A stretch of 64,000 nucleotides of DNA from Flavobacteriales bacterium (GTDB lineage Bacteria; Bacteroidota; Bacteroidia; Flavobacteriales_F; PHOS-HE28): NCBI GenBank assembly GCA_016712535.1, contig JADJQW010000002.1, forward strand, positions 744,001-808,000, read 5' to 3'. The position numbers and the translations under genes were made by a program. This document shows, piece after piece, positions 1-9,236 of the stretch; within the stretch, counting starts at the first letter, position 1; each line of letters begins with the position of its first letter. The notes under the pieces were generated by a model. That model was not told the DNA's origin. It did not search any database and worked only from the letters and a program-made list of their open reading frames with translations.

Positions 1-3000
1 TTCATCCGCGGCAGGGTTCGGCCAGATGCGGAGAACAGCGTTCGCGACATCGGATGCCGGGATCCCTGTACTGATGTCCCCTTCGCAGAGGCAATCGTCG
101 TTGATCGCATCGTTCAAGGTCAACGCATTGCCATCGTCGCAGGGCGTGCCGGGCTCCGGACCGCCGGGGCAGAGATCAGCGACATCGCAAACGCCGTCGT
201 TGTCAATGTCGTTGGCGCAGTGGAGGCGGTAGCTTACTCCGCAGGTCACGTCGCGCAAACGAAGCGCATAGAGCGATCCTGCTGCGAGCGTCGCCTGAGT
301 AAAGGTGTTCGTGAGCGGTGTCGAAGAACCGCCCACCGGGACGACGAAGGTGCCGAAGACGGATCCCGCGGAATTCACGATGGCCAGTTCCATCGTACCA
401 TCGCCGGTACCCGCATGTTCTGCGCTCACGGTCACCGAGTACGGACCTCCAGCGTGCGTGAACTTGTAAAAGTCATCGTCCGTGGTATTGTAGAAGCCGA
501 TGTGTCCATCGTGCCAGGCGTCGCTCAGATCCATGGTTATGCCAGCGGAGTAGGAGTTGTTCGGCTCCGCGTCAGCTGAGAAGAACGCTGGTGTTACGCT
601 CCAGCTTACCCGGTATGAAACACCACAGGTATTGCTGATGAGCCGCAGGTAGTATGGAACGGTCGCACCCCTGCATGGGAGACTGAAGCTTGAGCCCGAT
701 GGTGTCGAGTTCGCGCCGACGGGAGCGTCCCATGTGGCCAGTACCGTTCCTGTGCTCATCACGATCACCGTTTCCAAGCTCTCGGTGGATGAACCATCCA
801 CATGCTCGGCTTCCACATTCACATGCAGAACGCCATCGGTGGGCAGGTCGATGCGGTAGAAGTCGGTGTTCTCCCCGCCGTTGTCCACACCGGTCAGGAA
901 ATCCAGATGGCCTGTCGCTTCGGTGTTCGGAGATAGCACGATCGCGCTGGCCGTGCTGTTGTTCGGCTCAGCATCGATCTGGAAGAATGGGGCTGTGGTG
1001 TAGTACCGCCAGCGATAGGAAACGCCACAGGCAACCGGATCCTCGAAGACGACGGTGTGTACCGAGGCGCCACGGCAAGGCACGCTCACCGTAGTGGTCA
1101 CGGGAACGCCGTTGGCACCCACCGGGATGTTCTGTATGGCGATCGGTACCCCGGAGTATTGGAACCTGAATTCCATGCTGCCCGGTCCGGCGCCTGAATG
1201 TTCGGCCTGGATCTCGAAGTGCATGACCCCTTGGAGCGCGGGCGTGGTCGAGTACGTATCGGAATTGTCGTTCACGAAGCCTACCTGCCCATCCTGAAAC
1301 GTGTCATAAGCCACTGCTACGGTCGGGCCTTCCGGATCCGGAGCGAAGACCGGAGGCGACATGGTGTATTTCCAGCGGTAGCTGATTCCGCAGTCGATGG
1401 CGTTGAAACGCACATCGTAGTCGGTGGAATTCCCGAGGCAGCCGATGGTCACCAAGGTCGTGTCTGGGACCCCGTTGGCGCCCACGGGCATGATCCATTC
1501 CTCCATCACGATCCCCGCCGTATTGTAGAGCCGCACTTCCATGGTGCCCGCCGTTGGCGCGGCATGCTCGGCCTGCACTTCGATCGTCATCAGGCCATTG
1601 AACGGGGGAACGATGTTGTACAGATCCGTAGTGCTCTCTTCATAGTAGAAACCATTCTGGCCGTCCTGGTAGGTGTCGTGGGCAACACCAGGAGTCGGGA
1701 AGGGGTCATTGTTGAATACCGGGGTGATCATCGTGTACGAGAAGGCATAGCTCAGGCAGTCCGTGATGCCGGGAACCTCCACCGTGATGACGTACGCACC
1801 GATCCCCTGGCAGGGGAATTCGAAGAAGCTGGTAATCGCCGCGTCATTGGCGCCTGCAGGCAAATTGTAGGTCGCCAGCACGGTCCCGCTGGACACCCGC
1901 ACCCGGAAGGTCACATCCAACGGAACCGTTCCGGAGGATGACAGGCAGGCATCCACGCGCATCACACCTTGAATGCTGGGATCGATGCGGAAGTAGTCGA
2001 TCGAATTATCCGTGGGCGAGCATGCGCCCAATGAACCACTGATCGCTGTGTTGGAGGGAAGCACGGTGGCAGCGCCATAGCCGTTGTTGGGCTCGATCTC
2101 CTGAAGCGCTCCGGTCGTACTGCAGTCGGGTTCTGGCACGCTGCCTTCGAACTTGGCGAGGAAACCATCCCATTGGCTACCTCCGTGCGTGTTCTGATGT
2201 CCTCCGTCGGCAATTGCCGTTGGTGATCCGGTCTCGCCGGACATGTAAACATCCCCGTTATCGTCCACGGTGCAGGAATAAGCCCGATCATCATAGATCG
2301 CCCCTGAGCCGTAGTAGGTTCCCCATTGACGGGTTCCGCTGGCGTTGAACTTCACGAGAAAGGCATCCCAGGATCCTCCGATCGTGTTCTGGTGTCCGTC
2401 CTGGGCGATGCCGGTTGTGGAGCGGGTCCATCCTGCCAGGTACACATTAGCGTCGTCATCCACCGCACATGCGCGGCCTTCATCTTGATTCGTTCCGCCG
2501 TAGTAAGTGCCCCACTGACGCAGGCCATTGCTATTGAACTTCACGAGAAACGCATCCTGCTGTGCCCCACCGCCAGGCGTATTCTGGTGCCCACCCTCCG
2601 CGATGGCATCTGAGGACATTGTGTGTCCGGCGAGGAACACGTTCCCACTGGCATCCACAGTGCAGGCATATCCCATATCGAAACCGTTCCCACCATAGTA
2701 GGTGCCCCAGAGCCGCGAGCCGTCCGGAGCGAATTTGGCCAGGAAGGCATCCCCTTGGTCGGCGCTCACGTTCTGGTGGCCACCGCTTGCGATGCCGTTG
2801 TCGGATGATGTAGCTCCGGCCAGGAACACGTTCCCATCCTCATCCACCGCGCAGGAATGCCCCACGTCGAACACGGTTCCACCGTAATACGTGCCCCAAA
2901 GACGGGTGCCATCACCGTTGAACTTCACCAGGAACGCATCACCGATGAGGCCGGGCTCTCCACCACCGAACGTGTTCTGATGGCCATCGCTAGCGATCCC

Positions 3001-4272
3001 GGTGGTGGAATACGTGATGCCGGCAAGGAATACGTTGCCGCTCGCATCGATTGAGCAGGAATATCCCCACTCACGATCATCGCCGCCATAGTAAGTACCC
3101 CAGAGCAGGTTGCCAACGGGGCTGAATTTCACGAGGAAAGCGTCCCCCAGCCCATCAGCATAGATGTCTTGATGGCCGCCTGATGCGATGCCGCTTTCTG
3201 ATGAAGTTGTTCCAGCTATGCAAATGTTGCCGCTCCCATCAATAGCACAACCCCGCGCCTCATCACCGCCTTCCCCTCCGTAGTAGGTTGCCCAAAGCCT
3301 TGATCCACCGCTGGTGAATTTCACCAGGAACGCATCGGTCAGGCCGCCTAACGTGTTCTGGTGTCCGCCAGCTGCTATGGCGGAAGTCGAGCCGGTACTA
3401 CCAGCCAGATAGATATTTCCGTTACCATCGGTAGTGCATGCAAGGCCGAAGTCATTGCTGTTGCCACCATAGTAGGTTCCCCACATCCGCGCGGGATCAA
3501 TGATCAGCGTCCCATTGCGATCGTAATTGCCTATTGCGAAGCGCAGCGCATCGTCCTCCAACACAAAGCGCGTGTCGATCTCCTTCCCATCCTGGAAGCT
3601 GACCGGGCGATCTTCTGTGAAGCGCCCCATGCGGTTGCCGTGGGTCAGGTTGCCGTTGGCATCCAGACTCAGTTCCTCATGGTGCTCGAATCGCATACGG
3701 ATCCGGTCGGGATCAGCGCCAGGCCGCACCACGAAGTCGTACTTCATGCCTTTCTCCGTGGTATACACCACCCAGTCTATGCCGGGATAGATATCGTGGT
3801 AGGTGACTTTGGCGTACGTGCGCACATCCAATGCATCGTGGTTGTAGTACTGCGCGTAGTCGCTGCTGCGGCCCTCGGTGGTGATCCGGGCGTTGTGATC
3901 CGCTCCCTCAAGCACCATGTCCATACGGAAGGTCTCCAGGCGTACTTCATCGCGCATCGCATCCAACTGTTCCTGCCTCTTAGGCTCTTGATGCGACCCG
4001 GCCACCAGTTCCGCATATCCCTCGGGATAGTGCATCCTGGTGAATTGATAGGCGATGCCGTTCCCCAGAAGGAAGAGCTGCGTGTTCCCCTGTGAAAGCC
4101 GGTAACGCACGAACGGCGCCGGCTCACCGCTGGTGGTGCGCACCTGGCCTTTGTTCTCCTCGAAGCCGGCGGGTGCACGGCTGAGGTTCTCCAGCATAGC
4201 TGGTGTGGGTGGCGTGCCTGCCCAGGCAGCAAGGGAGAGTGCAAGGCTGGCGAGAAGGGTCGGGGTTCTCAT
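1..4272 (-). CDS. SBBP-repeat / PPC-like T9SS surface protein (C-terminus cut by window edge)
   Basis: The reading frame is open from the ATG at 4272 to the first base of the window (1424 codons, no stop). After a signal peptide (MRTPTLLASLALSLAAWAG) comes a region of about 230 residues like the DUF7948 module that precedes SBBP repeats. About seven beta-propeller-type repeats of roughly 62 residues follow (about 263-700), each opening with a W-G-T-Y-Y-G-G core and containing GHQ(N/D) and DAFLVKF motifs. Residues about 725-1350 hold several PPC-like modules with the pattern DAEPNNS...DFYRIDLP. A Cys-rich linker (GTPCDDGN) and the start of a type A sorting domain (LRIWPNPAADE) are the last residues visible, so only the final 70 or so residues should be missing. 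I infer export by the T9SS and attachment to the cell surface. The substrate is unknown. It carries the shared ECF-like promoter motif upstream. Confidence 0.85.
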   Translation of the reverse strand, partial: MRTPTLLASLALSLAAWAGTPPTPAMLENLSRAPAGFEENKGQVRTTSGEPAPFVRYRLSQGNTQLFLLGNGIAYQFTRMHYPEGYAELVAGSHQEPKRQEQLDAMRDEVRLETFRMDMVLEGADHNARITTEGRSSDYAQYYNHDALDVRTYAKVTYHDIYPGIDWVVYTTEKGMKYDFVVRPGADPDRIRMRFEHHEELSLDANGNLTHGNRMGRFTEDRPVSFQDGKEIDTRFVLEDDALRFAIGNYDRNGTLIIDPARMWGTYYGGNSNDFGLACTTDGNGNIYLAGSTGSTSAIAAGGHQNTLGGLTDAFLVKFTSGGSRLWATYYGGEGGDEARGCAIDGSGNICIAGTTSSESGIASGGHQDIYADGLGDAFLVKFSPVGNLLWGTYYGGDDREWGYSCSIDASGNVFLAGITYSTTGIASDGHQNTFGGGEPGLIGDAFLVKFNGDGTRLWGTYYGGTVFDVGHSCAVDEDGNVFLAGATSSDNGIASGGHQNVSADQGDAFLAKFAPDGSRLWGTYYGGNGFDMGYACTVDASGNVFLAGHTMSSDAIAEGGHQNTPGGGAQQDAFLVKFNSNGLRQWGTYYGGTNQDEGRACAVDDDANVYLAGWTRSTTGIAQDGHQNTIGGSWDAFLVKFNASGTRQWGTYYGSGAIYDDRAYSCTVDDNGDVYMSGETGSPTAIADGGHQNTHGGSQWDGFLAKFEGSVPEPDCSTTGALQEIEPNNGYGAATVLPSNTAISGSLGACSPTDNSIDYFRIDPSIQGVMRVDACLSSSGTVPLDVTFRVRVSSGTVLATYNLPAGANDAAITSFFEFPCQGIGAYVITVEVPGITDCLSYAFSYTMITPVFNNDPFPTPGVAHDTYQDGQNGFYYEESTTDLYNIVPPFNGLMTIEVQAEHAAPTAGTMEVRLYNTAGIVMEEWIMPVGANGVPDTTLVTIGCLGNSTDYDVRFNAIDCGISYRWKYTMSPPVFAPDPEGPTVAVAYDTFQDGQVGFVNDNSDTYSTTPALQGVMHFEIQAEHSGAGPGSMEFRFQYSGVPIAIQNIPVGANGVPVTTTVSVPCRGASVHTVVFEDPVACGVSYRWRYYTTAPFFQIDAEPNNSTASAIVLSPNTEATGHLDFLTGVDNGGENTDFYRIDLPTDGVLHVNVEAEHVDGSSTESLETVIVMSTGTVLATWDAPVGANSTPSGSSFSLPCRGATVPYYLRLISNTCGVSYRVSWSVTPAFFSADAEPNNSYSAGITMDLSDAWHDGHIGFYNTTDDDFYKFTHAGGPYSVTVSAEHAGTGDGTMELAIVNSAGSVFGTFVVPVGGSSTPLTNTFTQATLAAGSLYALRLRDVTCGVSYRLHCANDIDNDGVCDVADLCPGGPEPGTPCDDGNALTLNDAINDDCLCEGDISTGIPASDVANAVLRIWPNPAADE

Positions 4273-4323
4273 GGAACGATTCGGTTCAATGGTGATCGGG
4301 CGCAAAGGGCTTGACAAGGACAT

Positions 4324-4350
4324 ATCGGGGTGCTCGGCCGAACGTGAACG
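4324..4350 (-). promoter_or_regulatory. ECF-type promoter motif copy 1
   Basis: On the minus strand CGTTCACGT (4350-4342) is followed after 14 nt by CGAT (4327-4324), 52 nt before the ATG of the SBBP protein. The arrangement is the same as in four other intergenic copies in this window. I read it as -35 and -10 elements for an ECF sigma factor. That assignment is inferred from recurrence and position. Confidence 0.6.
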
Positions 4351-4366
4351 ATCACAAGCGGGAAAT

Positions 4367-4398
4367 GAGGAACCCCGGCCATCTGACCGGGGCTCCTC
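4367..4398 (-). terminator. Hairpin terminator after the ELWxxDGT gene
   Basis: A GAGG(A)ACCCCGG / CCGGGG(C)TCCTC inverted repeat with an 8-nt loop lies 15 nt past the stop codon of the minus-strand ELWxxDGT gene. In the minus sense it is followed by a modest T-containing stretch (CATTTCCC). It is a plausible intrinsic terminator, with a weak U-tract. Confidence 0.5.
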
Positions 4399-4412
4399 AT
4401 CCGTTGGGGCGC

Positions 4413-5924
4413 CTATGCCTTGATGATCCGCTTGCTCCAGCGCTTGTTGCCCACCTTCAGGTCGATGAGGTAGGTGCCAGAGGCGATGCCCTCCAGCGGG
4501 ACCCGGAAGCATCCCGTGCCGACGGCTAAGAGCGATGGCGAGGTTCCGATGACCCTGCCTTGCAGGTCGATGATGGTTACCGTCGCGTTTCCATCGGACG
4601 CTTCACCAAGATCGATCCACACGCCGTCGGTAGCGGGGCTCGGGTAGATGCGGATGCCATCGCTATCATGCGCTTCGCTCCCCGTCGTCAGGTCCAGCGC
4701 GTAGAGCTCCTGGCCCGTGCTCGTGAGGTAGTTCGCGCGGAAGAACAAGGTGCCATTGCAGCTGAGCATGGGAGCAGCGCTCGAGAACGGCGAGATCACA
4801 TCGCTGCCGGGGTAGAGGATCTCATAGGTGCCGGGGGCGGTGTTATCCGTGCGCCAGAGCTGCCGATAGGTGGTGGTCCCGAGGGCCGTGACGTACAAAG
4901 CGCCATTGTGGCTGCAGAAGTTGTCCGGGTTGGTGTAGCCGAAGGTGTTCCAGGAAACGGTTCCGGATTGGGTTCCATCGCTTTGCCAGATCAAGGCGGT
5001 GGTGCTGCCCGCCGTGGGGAATGCGCGAAGGTGCAGTTGGCCGTTGTGCTCGATCAGGTTGGAGGGCAGGCTGGAGTTGGTGCCGGGGTAGATGTCCCTG
5101 ACCAGGCCGGTGCCCGGCACGGTTCCGTCGGTGGCCCACAACTCATCGCCTGTGGCACTGGTGCCTGCGCGGAAGAATACCAGCCCGCCCGCCGCACGAT
5201 AGTTCGACGGTGAGGTGCCTGAACTTCCCGGACCCGCGATGGTCTCGGCGATGAGGTGCGTGCCTGCCACGGTGCCATCGCTCACCCAGGGCTCGCTGCC
5301 CGTCTGCCCATCATTCGCGGTGAAGTAGAGCATGCCATCGTGGGCCATGGGATTCTGGAAGCTGCTGTTGGCAGTGCCCGGGTTGATGTCGAGGAAGAGC
5401 TGCGTGCCCGCTGGCGTTCCATCGGTGCTCCACAGCTCGCGCCCGTGGTCGGCATCGTGCCCTCTGAAGAAGATGCGGTCGCTCCCGCCGGGCCCGGAGC
5501 CGGGGAAGGCCACGAACGTGATCCACTCCAGCAGCCCCGGAACATCGGTCCTGCTCAGCACCAGTTGGGTGCCGGCTTCTGTGCCGTCCGTCCGCCACAA
5601 TTCCGACTCCATGCCAGCGCCGGTCACTATGAAATTCAGGACTCCGTTCATCAGCATGAAATCCCGCGGACTGCTGCTGCCCGTGCCCGGGTTGATATCC
5701 TTCACCATCACGGTGCCGGCCTCACTGCCATCGGTCTTCCAGAGCTCCACTCCGTTCACGCCGTCCGTGGCGCTGAAGTACACCATATCGCCGACGCAAG
5801 TGAACAAGCCGGGGCTGGAATTGCCCGACGGGTTGATGTCTTTGACCAATGTGGGTATTTGGGCGGGCGTGGGCGATACGAGCACTCCAACGCATATCAG
5901 CAGGGTAACAATCCGGAAGCGCAT
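4413..5924 (-). CDS. ELWxxDGT-repeat T9SS secreted protein
   Basis: A 503-residue secreted protein. The ATG at 5924 is preferred over an in-frame GTG at 5951 because it places a signal peptide (MRFRIVTLLICVGVLVS) at the N-terminus and because 5952-5978 holds the promoter motif. The body is a series of ELWxxDGTxxGT repeats (ELWKTDGSEAGT, ELWRTDGTEAGT, ELWSTDGTPAGT, ELWATDGTVPGT and others) spaced about 50 residues apart and joined by DINPGxxSS segments; this family is predicted to fold as a beta-propeller. The last 80 residues (IRIYPSPATDGV to RWSKRIIKA) are a type A sorting domain. The role is unknown, probably a cell-surface or released protein. It belongs to the group of genes with the ECF-like motif. 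Confidence 0.88.
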   Translation of the reverse strand: MRFRIVTLLICVGVLVSPTPAQIPTLVKDINPSGNSSPGLFTCVGDMVYFSATDGVNGVELWKTDGSEAGTVMVKDINPGTGSSSPRDFMLMNGVLNFIVTGAGMESELWRTDGTEAGTQLVLSRTDVPGLLEWITFVAFPGSGPGGSDRIFFRGHDADHGRELWSTDGTPAGTQLFLDINPGTANSSFQNPMAHDGMLYFTANDGQTGSEPWVSDGTVAGTHLIAETIAGPGSSGTSPSNYRAAGGLVFFRAGTSATGDELWATDGTVPGTGLVRDIYPGTNSSLPSNLIEHNGQLHLRAFPTAGSTTALIWQSDGTQSGTVSWNTFGYTNPDNFCSHNGALYVTALGTTTYRQLWRTDNTAPGTYEILYPGSDVISPFSSAAPMLSCNGTLFFRANYLTSTGQELYALDLTTGSEAHDSDGIRIYPSPATDGVWIDLGEASDGNATVTIIDLQGRVIGTSPSLLAVGTGCFRVPLEGIASGTYLIDLKVGNKRWSKRIIKA

Positions 5925-5951
5925 AGGCACAGGGTTGGGGTTCAGAAGCAC

Positions 5952-5978
5952 ATCGAGGGGAGGGCCTGGATGTGAACG
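5952..5978 (-). promoter_or_regulatory. ECF-type promoter motif copy 2
   Basis: On the minus strand CGTTCACAT (5978-5970), a 14-nt spacer and CGAT (5955-5952), 28 nt before the ATG of the ELWxxDGT protein. Spacing and core bases match the other copies. With transcription starting about 7 nt past CGAT, the 5' leader would be about 20 nt. Confidence 0.62.
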
Positions 5979-6003
5979 ATCACCGCGCCCCGCCTGGAGC
6001 AGC

Positions 6004-6639
6004 TCAGTGCCGGATGATGCCGACGGTGCTGATGCCGCTCCCGGCCACCACGCGCGCGGTGTAGCGCCCGGCGGGCCAGTGCGCCGCCTGGATGGTGAGC
6101 AGCTGGCCCTGGCTCCGCTCGGTGTGGATGACCCGCCCCAGGGGGTCGATCATCTCTACGATGGCGCCGGGTTGCAATCCGGCGAGGGTGAGCCTGTCCT
6201 CCACGGGGTTCGGGTAGGCCATGGCCTCGGAGGTCTTCAGCTCCACGGCCACCATCTCGCTGAGCGTGGTGGTCCCGTCATGGTCCGTTTGCCGCAAGCG
6301 GTAGAAGCTCAGGCCGGGCAACGGTGAGTGGTCCACGGACTCGTAGCTGGTCAACTGCTGCGTGGTGCCCATGCCTTCCACTTCGGCTATCACATCGAAT
6401 CGAACGCCATCCGCACTGCGCTCCACGTGGAAGCCCGCGTTGTTCAGCTCGCTGGCCGTGGCCCATTGCAGCTGCACATCGGAACCGGAGGGCGTTGCGG
6501 TGAACTGCAGCAGCTCCACCGGAAGCATAGCAAAGGCAGATGAGCAATTCGTGGCGCCGCCACCGCCGGTGCCCCCGATGTATTGGGCGACCGATGCGGA
6601 GGCCAGAGAACAGAGCGCTATGGCGACAAGCTTCCTCAT
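6004..6639 (-). CDS. Small secreted protein consisting of FnIII-like linker and T9SS sorting domain
   Basis: A 211-residue protein. The start at 6639 gives a signal peptide (MRKLVAIALCSLASASVAQ) and overlaps the stop of the upstream gene as ATGA (6636-6639), which implies translational coupling. After a Gly-rich stretch (GGTGGGG) it contains the module LPVELLQF...ASELNNAGFHVERS that usually sits immediately before the sorting domain in large Bacteroidota surface proteins. It then ends in a type A sorting domain (AYPNPVEDRLTL to GIIRH). There is no catalytic domain, so it is in effect an anchor cassette. Its coupled partner is a secreted FGE-like protein lacking any sorting domain, so I infer that the two may act as a pair at the surface. 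Confidence 0.8.
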   Translation of the reverse strand: MRKLVAIALCSLASASVAQYIGGTGGGGATNCSSAFAMLPVELLQFTATPSGSDVQLQWATASELNNAGFHVERSADGVRFDVIAEVEGMGTTQQLTSYESVDHSPLPGLSFYRLRQTDHDGTTTLSEMVAVELKTSEAMAYPNPVEDRLTLAGLQPGAIVEMIDPLGRVIHTERSQGQLLTIQAAHWPAGRYTARVVAGSGISTVGIIRH

Positions 6640-8465
6640 GGCATGGTGCGTACGCCTCGGCCGCCAATGAATCCAGTCGCGTTGTCCGCTTGACCCTCTG
6701 CAGCCTCGTGCCGGAAGGAGGTGGTTGTCCAGCCGGCGGCATCCTGAGCCGATCCTCCGCGTTCTCCCCAGCCCCGATCGTAGCCGCCCACCGGACCAGT
6801 GGGCCAAGTAACGGTGTCGTGCATTCCGGAATGCGTGAGCACACCGTTCCCGTGAATGCCGGTGAATGATCTCCCCATTGGACGACCAACCGTAATGGTC
6901 AACTCGCTCAAGTTGCCGGAAAGGTTCAGTGCACCGAAGTAACCGGCGCCTGATGTGGTGCGCCCGCTGTTCGAGGCGTGATGCGGAAAGATGCCGACTC
7001 GCACAGGGCCATTCAATGCGGCAACTGTGGTCGAGTAAGCAGCATTGCCTCCCGCGGAATAGCCCGTACCAACCTGCTCATTGGCAGTCCCGGCATTTGT
7101 TATGGTGTAGGCTGTGGCAGCTATTGTCGCAGTTCCCCAAGCATACTCGTTCGGCACCGGTGTCAGTGGTCCTCGACAGGCTTTCTCGAATTCCAGTTCG
7201 GTCATGGGTCGCAATCCACTCCAATCGAGATAAGCGCTTAAGTCGGACCAGCGGATGTGATTGCAAGCCAGCCATTGTCCATCGGCGGCCTCATTCCCTA
7301 TGCCATTGCCATTCAAGTCGCAATAGAAGGCAATCGGGTCATTCGCTGCCACCGCGGCATTGCACCGGACACCGTTTCGGTTCAATGATGCGGCCGAGTT
7401 CGACATGACGAATCGGTTCGTGACAGCGGTGGTTGCCGCTGGCAATGCAGTAGCTGTACGTGAATCCTGCTGCTGCCGCGTAAGGCGGTTCAGGAAGGCC
7501 ACGTAATCGGCTTGGGTCAGCTCATATTTCATGCAATAGAATGGGGTTGTGCCCTTTGGGAATGCCGCAGGTATGGGCCCCAGCCCATCTCCAGGTTGAT
7601 AGAAGGTGGAAGTTGAATAGTTGAGGTTGCCATTCGCCGCCCCCACGGTAATTGCTGCCTCTGTGGCAATGAAGAACGTGCTGCTCTGGTTCGGCTGCGT
7701 ATAGAATCTGCCGAACGTGACATTGGATCCGCCATCCCCCACCCGGAAGCTCCCCGCAGTCACGTACACCATCTCGTGCCCGAAGGCGCACACCTCAATA
7801 GGGCCGCCGCTGAGCCCTTGCGTGCCGAGGTTCCACCGCAACTCCACATTGTTCGCCGTGAAAGTGCCCGTGCCGTTGGCACTGCGGTAGATGAAGGCGC
7901 CCACGCCGTAGTTGGTGGTGGCGTTGTAGGCGGCCGCGGGATTCAACAGCCCTGTGCGAATGGTGCTGCCTGCAGGTGCGAGGTGGGACGCGTCCGTTGC
8001 GAGGCGCGCGTGCTCCCAAATGCGGATGAAGCGGACCGATGCACCGGAGAGTGCAACAGTTGGCGCTGCGCTCACCGTGACCTGCGTGCCGTTCGGAATA
8101 GCGGTGATCACCGTGTTCGCCGCCAGGGTGCCGGTGCCCGCCGTCTTCACCAGTGGCATGCCCACGCGCAGCAGGGCCGTGCTGCCCACATTCAAGGTGG
8201 TGCCCGTGCTGCTCACGCCGGTGCGGGTGGGATCAGCGGTCCCGACCCGGAACTTGAGGAAGACCCATGCTGCGTCCCAGTTCCCAGGGGCCGTGCTCAC
8301 GCGCCAGCTGTTCTGCCAGCTCACGGTGAAGCGGGCATCCACCGTGCCGGCCACCGAGTTGAAGTCCACGAGCATCGGCTGGGTCACGGTGATATTATTC
8401 CCCACGGCGGACCACCCGCATAGCAGTGGGCCGAACAGGAAGAGAAGACGAAGGACAGGTCGCAT
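6636..8465 (-). CDS. Secreted formylglycine-generating-enzyme-like (SUMF1 fold) protein
   Basis: A 609-residue protein from the ATG at 8465 with a signal peptide (MRPVLRLLFLFGPLLCGWSA). A further upstream start at 8507 would place coding sequence across the promoter motif, so it is rejected. The N-terminal 200 residues are an uncharacterised beta-rich region (NNITVTQPMLVDFN...). The C-terminal part has FGE/SUMF1 hallmarks: MVYVTAGSFRVGDGG, YCMKYELTQADYVAFLNRL, GLRPMTELEFEKACRG, NLSGNLSELT and a final GFIGGRGVR. Members of this family in secreted Bacteroidota proteins are often ligand-binding or structural rather than sulfatase-activating, and no sulfatase gene is nearby. It has no T9SS sorting domain itself. 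Its stop overlaps the start of a sorting-domain-only protein. Confidence 0.82.
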   Translation of the reverse strand: MRPVLRLLFLFGPLLCGWSAVGNNITVTQPMLVDFNSVAGTVDARFTVSWQNSWRVSTAPGNWDAAWVFLKFRVGTADPTRTGVSSTGTTLNVGSTALLRVGMPLVKTAGTGTLAANTVITAIPNGTQVTVSAAPTVALSGASVRFIRIWEHARLATDASHLAPAGSTIRTGLLNPAAAYNATTNYGVGAFIYRSANGTGTFTANNVELRWNLGTQGLSGGPIEVCAFGHEMVYVTAGSFRVGDGGSNVTFGRFYTQPNQSSTFFIATEAAITVGAANGNLNYSTSTFYQPGDGLGPIPAAFPKGTTPFYCMKYELTQADYVAFLNRLTRQQQDSRTATALPAATTAVTNRFVMSNSAASLNRNGVRCNAAVAANDPIAFYCDLNGNGIGNEAADGQWLACNHIRWSDLSAYLDWSGLRPMTELEFEKACRGPLTPVPNEYAWGTATIAATAYTITNAGTANEQVGTGYSAGGNAAYSTTVAALNGPVRVGIFPHHASNSGRTTSGAGYFGALNLSGNLSELTITVGRPMGRSFTGIHGNGVLTHSGMHDTVTWPTGPVGGYDRGWGERGGSAQDAAGWTTTSFRHEAAEGQADNATGFIGGRGVRTMP

Positions 8466-8487
8466 GGAGAGGCGGTAGCGTGCGTAC

Positions 8488-8514
8488 ATCGGGATACCCC
8501 ATGCCATGTGAACG
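8488..8514 (-). promoter_or_regulatory. ECF-type promoter motif copy 3
   Basis: On the minus strand CGTTCACAT (8514-8506), a 14-nt spacer and CGAT (8491-8488), 23 nt before the ATG of the FGE-like gene. It lies head to head with copy 4, which faces the sigma factor gene, so the 171-bp divergent region holds both. Confidence 0.65.
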
Positions 8515-8536
8515 GTCAGAAGTTTCTTTCACTTCC

Positions 8537-8562
8537 TGTTCACATCCGCGCCCTTCCCCGAT
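8537..8562 (+). promoter_or_regulatory. ECF-type promoter motif copy 4, facing the sigma factor gene
   Basis: TGTTCACAT (8537-8545), a 13-nt spacer and CGAT (8559-8562), pointing at the ECF sigma gene that begins at 8637. The spacer is one base shorter than in the other copies. If it is real, this is an autoregulatory promoter, which is typical of ECF sigma factors. Confidence 0.55.
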
Positions 8563-8636
8563 GATGGGTCGGAGGGCAGGCCAGGCGCCCGCTCGCACAG
8601 CGATCATGCATCACCAAGGGCGATCTCCGTATTATC

Positions 8637-9236
8637 GTGGTCCGCTTCTCCCCACAAGTGGAAGCCACAGCCGCTCCATCGATTGCGGAGCCCGCATGGG
8701 CTTCGGGCCTGCGTCGCAACGATGCCGCCACGGTGCGCGCGCTTTACAAGCAGCATTTCCCGGCCATCAGGACCTACGTGCTGCAGAACAGCGGCACAGG
8801 CATCGATGCGCAGGACGTGTTCCAGGAAGCTATGACCGTGCTCTGGCTCAAGGTCAAAGAGGGCCATCTCGTCCCGGACAGCGACCCGGGGGGCTTCTTG
8901 TTCCGTGTCGCCAAGTACAAATGGCTGGATCAGGTCCGGTCAGCAGCGCACAAGCACATGAAGGTGGTGCATGACGACCGCGCCCTGGATCCTGTTGCCG
9001 ATGCCGCTGATGACATCGAAGAGAAGCTCGCGCGATTGCGCGGCGTGTACGACAAGCTCGATGACAAGTGCCGCACCGTGCTCGACAAATTCTACTTCGA
9101 ACGCAAGGACCTCGCGACCATCGCCGCCGGAATGGGCGTGGAAGAGGAGAGCATCCGCACCATCAAGTACCGCTGCATGATGAAGCTGCGCGCGTTCCGT
9201 AGGACGATCAGCGGTGAAGACCAGCAAGCGATATGA
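8637..9236 (+). CDS. ECF-type RNA polymerase sigma-70 factor
   Basis: A 199-residue sigma factor of the ECF class. Region 2 spans about residues 30-100 (ALYKQHFPAIRTYV, DAQDVFQEAMTVLWLKV, PGGFLFRVAKYKWLDQVR) and region 4 about 135-190 (LDDKCRTVLDKFYFERKDLATIAAGMGV...KYRCMMKLRAF). There is no region 1.1 or 3. The start is a GTG at 8637; no in-frame ATG exists near the domain boundary, and the N-terminal 25 residues are poorly conserved, so the exact start is uncertain. It overlaps the next gene, an anti-sigma-like protein, as ATGA. Upstream sits a copy of the bipartite motif also found before T9SS-cargo genes, so I infer that this protein recognises that motif and regulates itself. ECF factors tied to T9SS control are known in the phylum (SigP with PorX/PorY in Porphyromonas). 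Confidence 0.9.
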   Translation: MVRFSPQVEATAAPSIAEPAWASGLRRNDAATVRALYKQHFPAIRTYVLQNSGTGIDAQDVFQEAMTVLWLKVKEGHLVPDSDPGGFLFRVAKYKWLDQVRSAAHKHMKVVHDDRALDPVADAADDIEEKLARLRGVYDKLDDKCRTVLDKFYFERKDLATIAAGMGVEEESIRTIKYRCMMKLRAFRRTISGEDQQAI

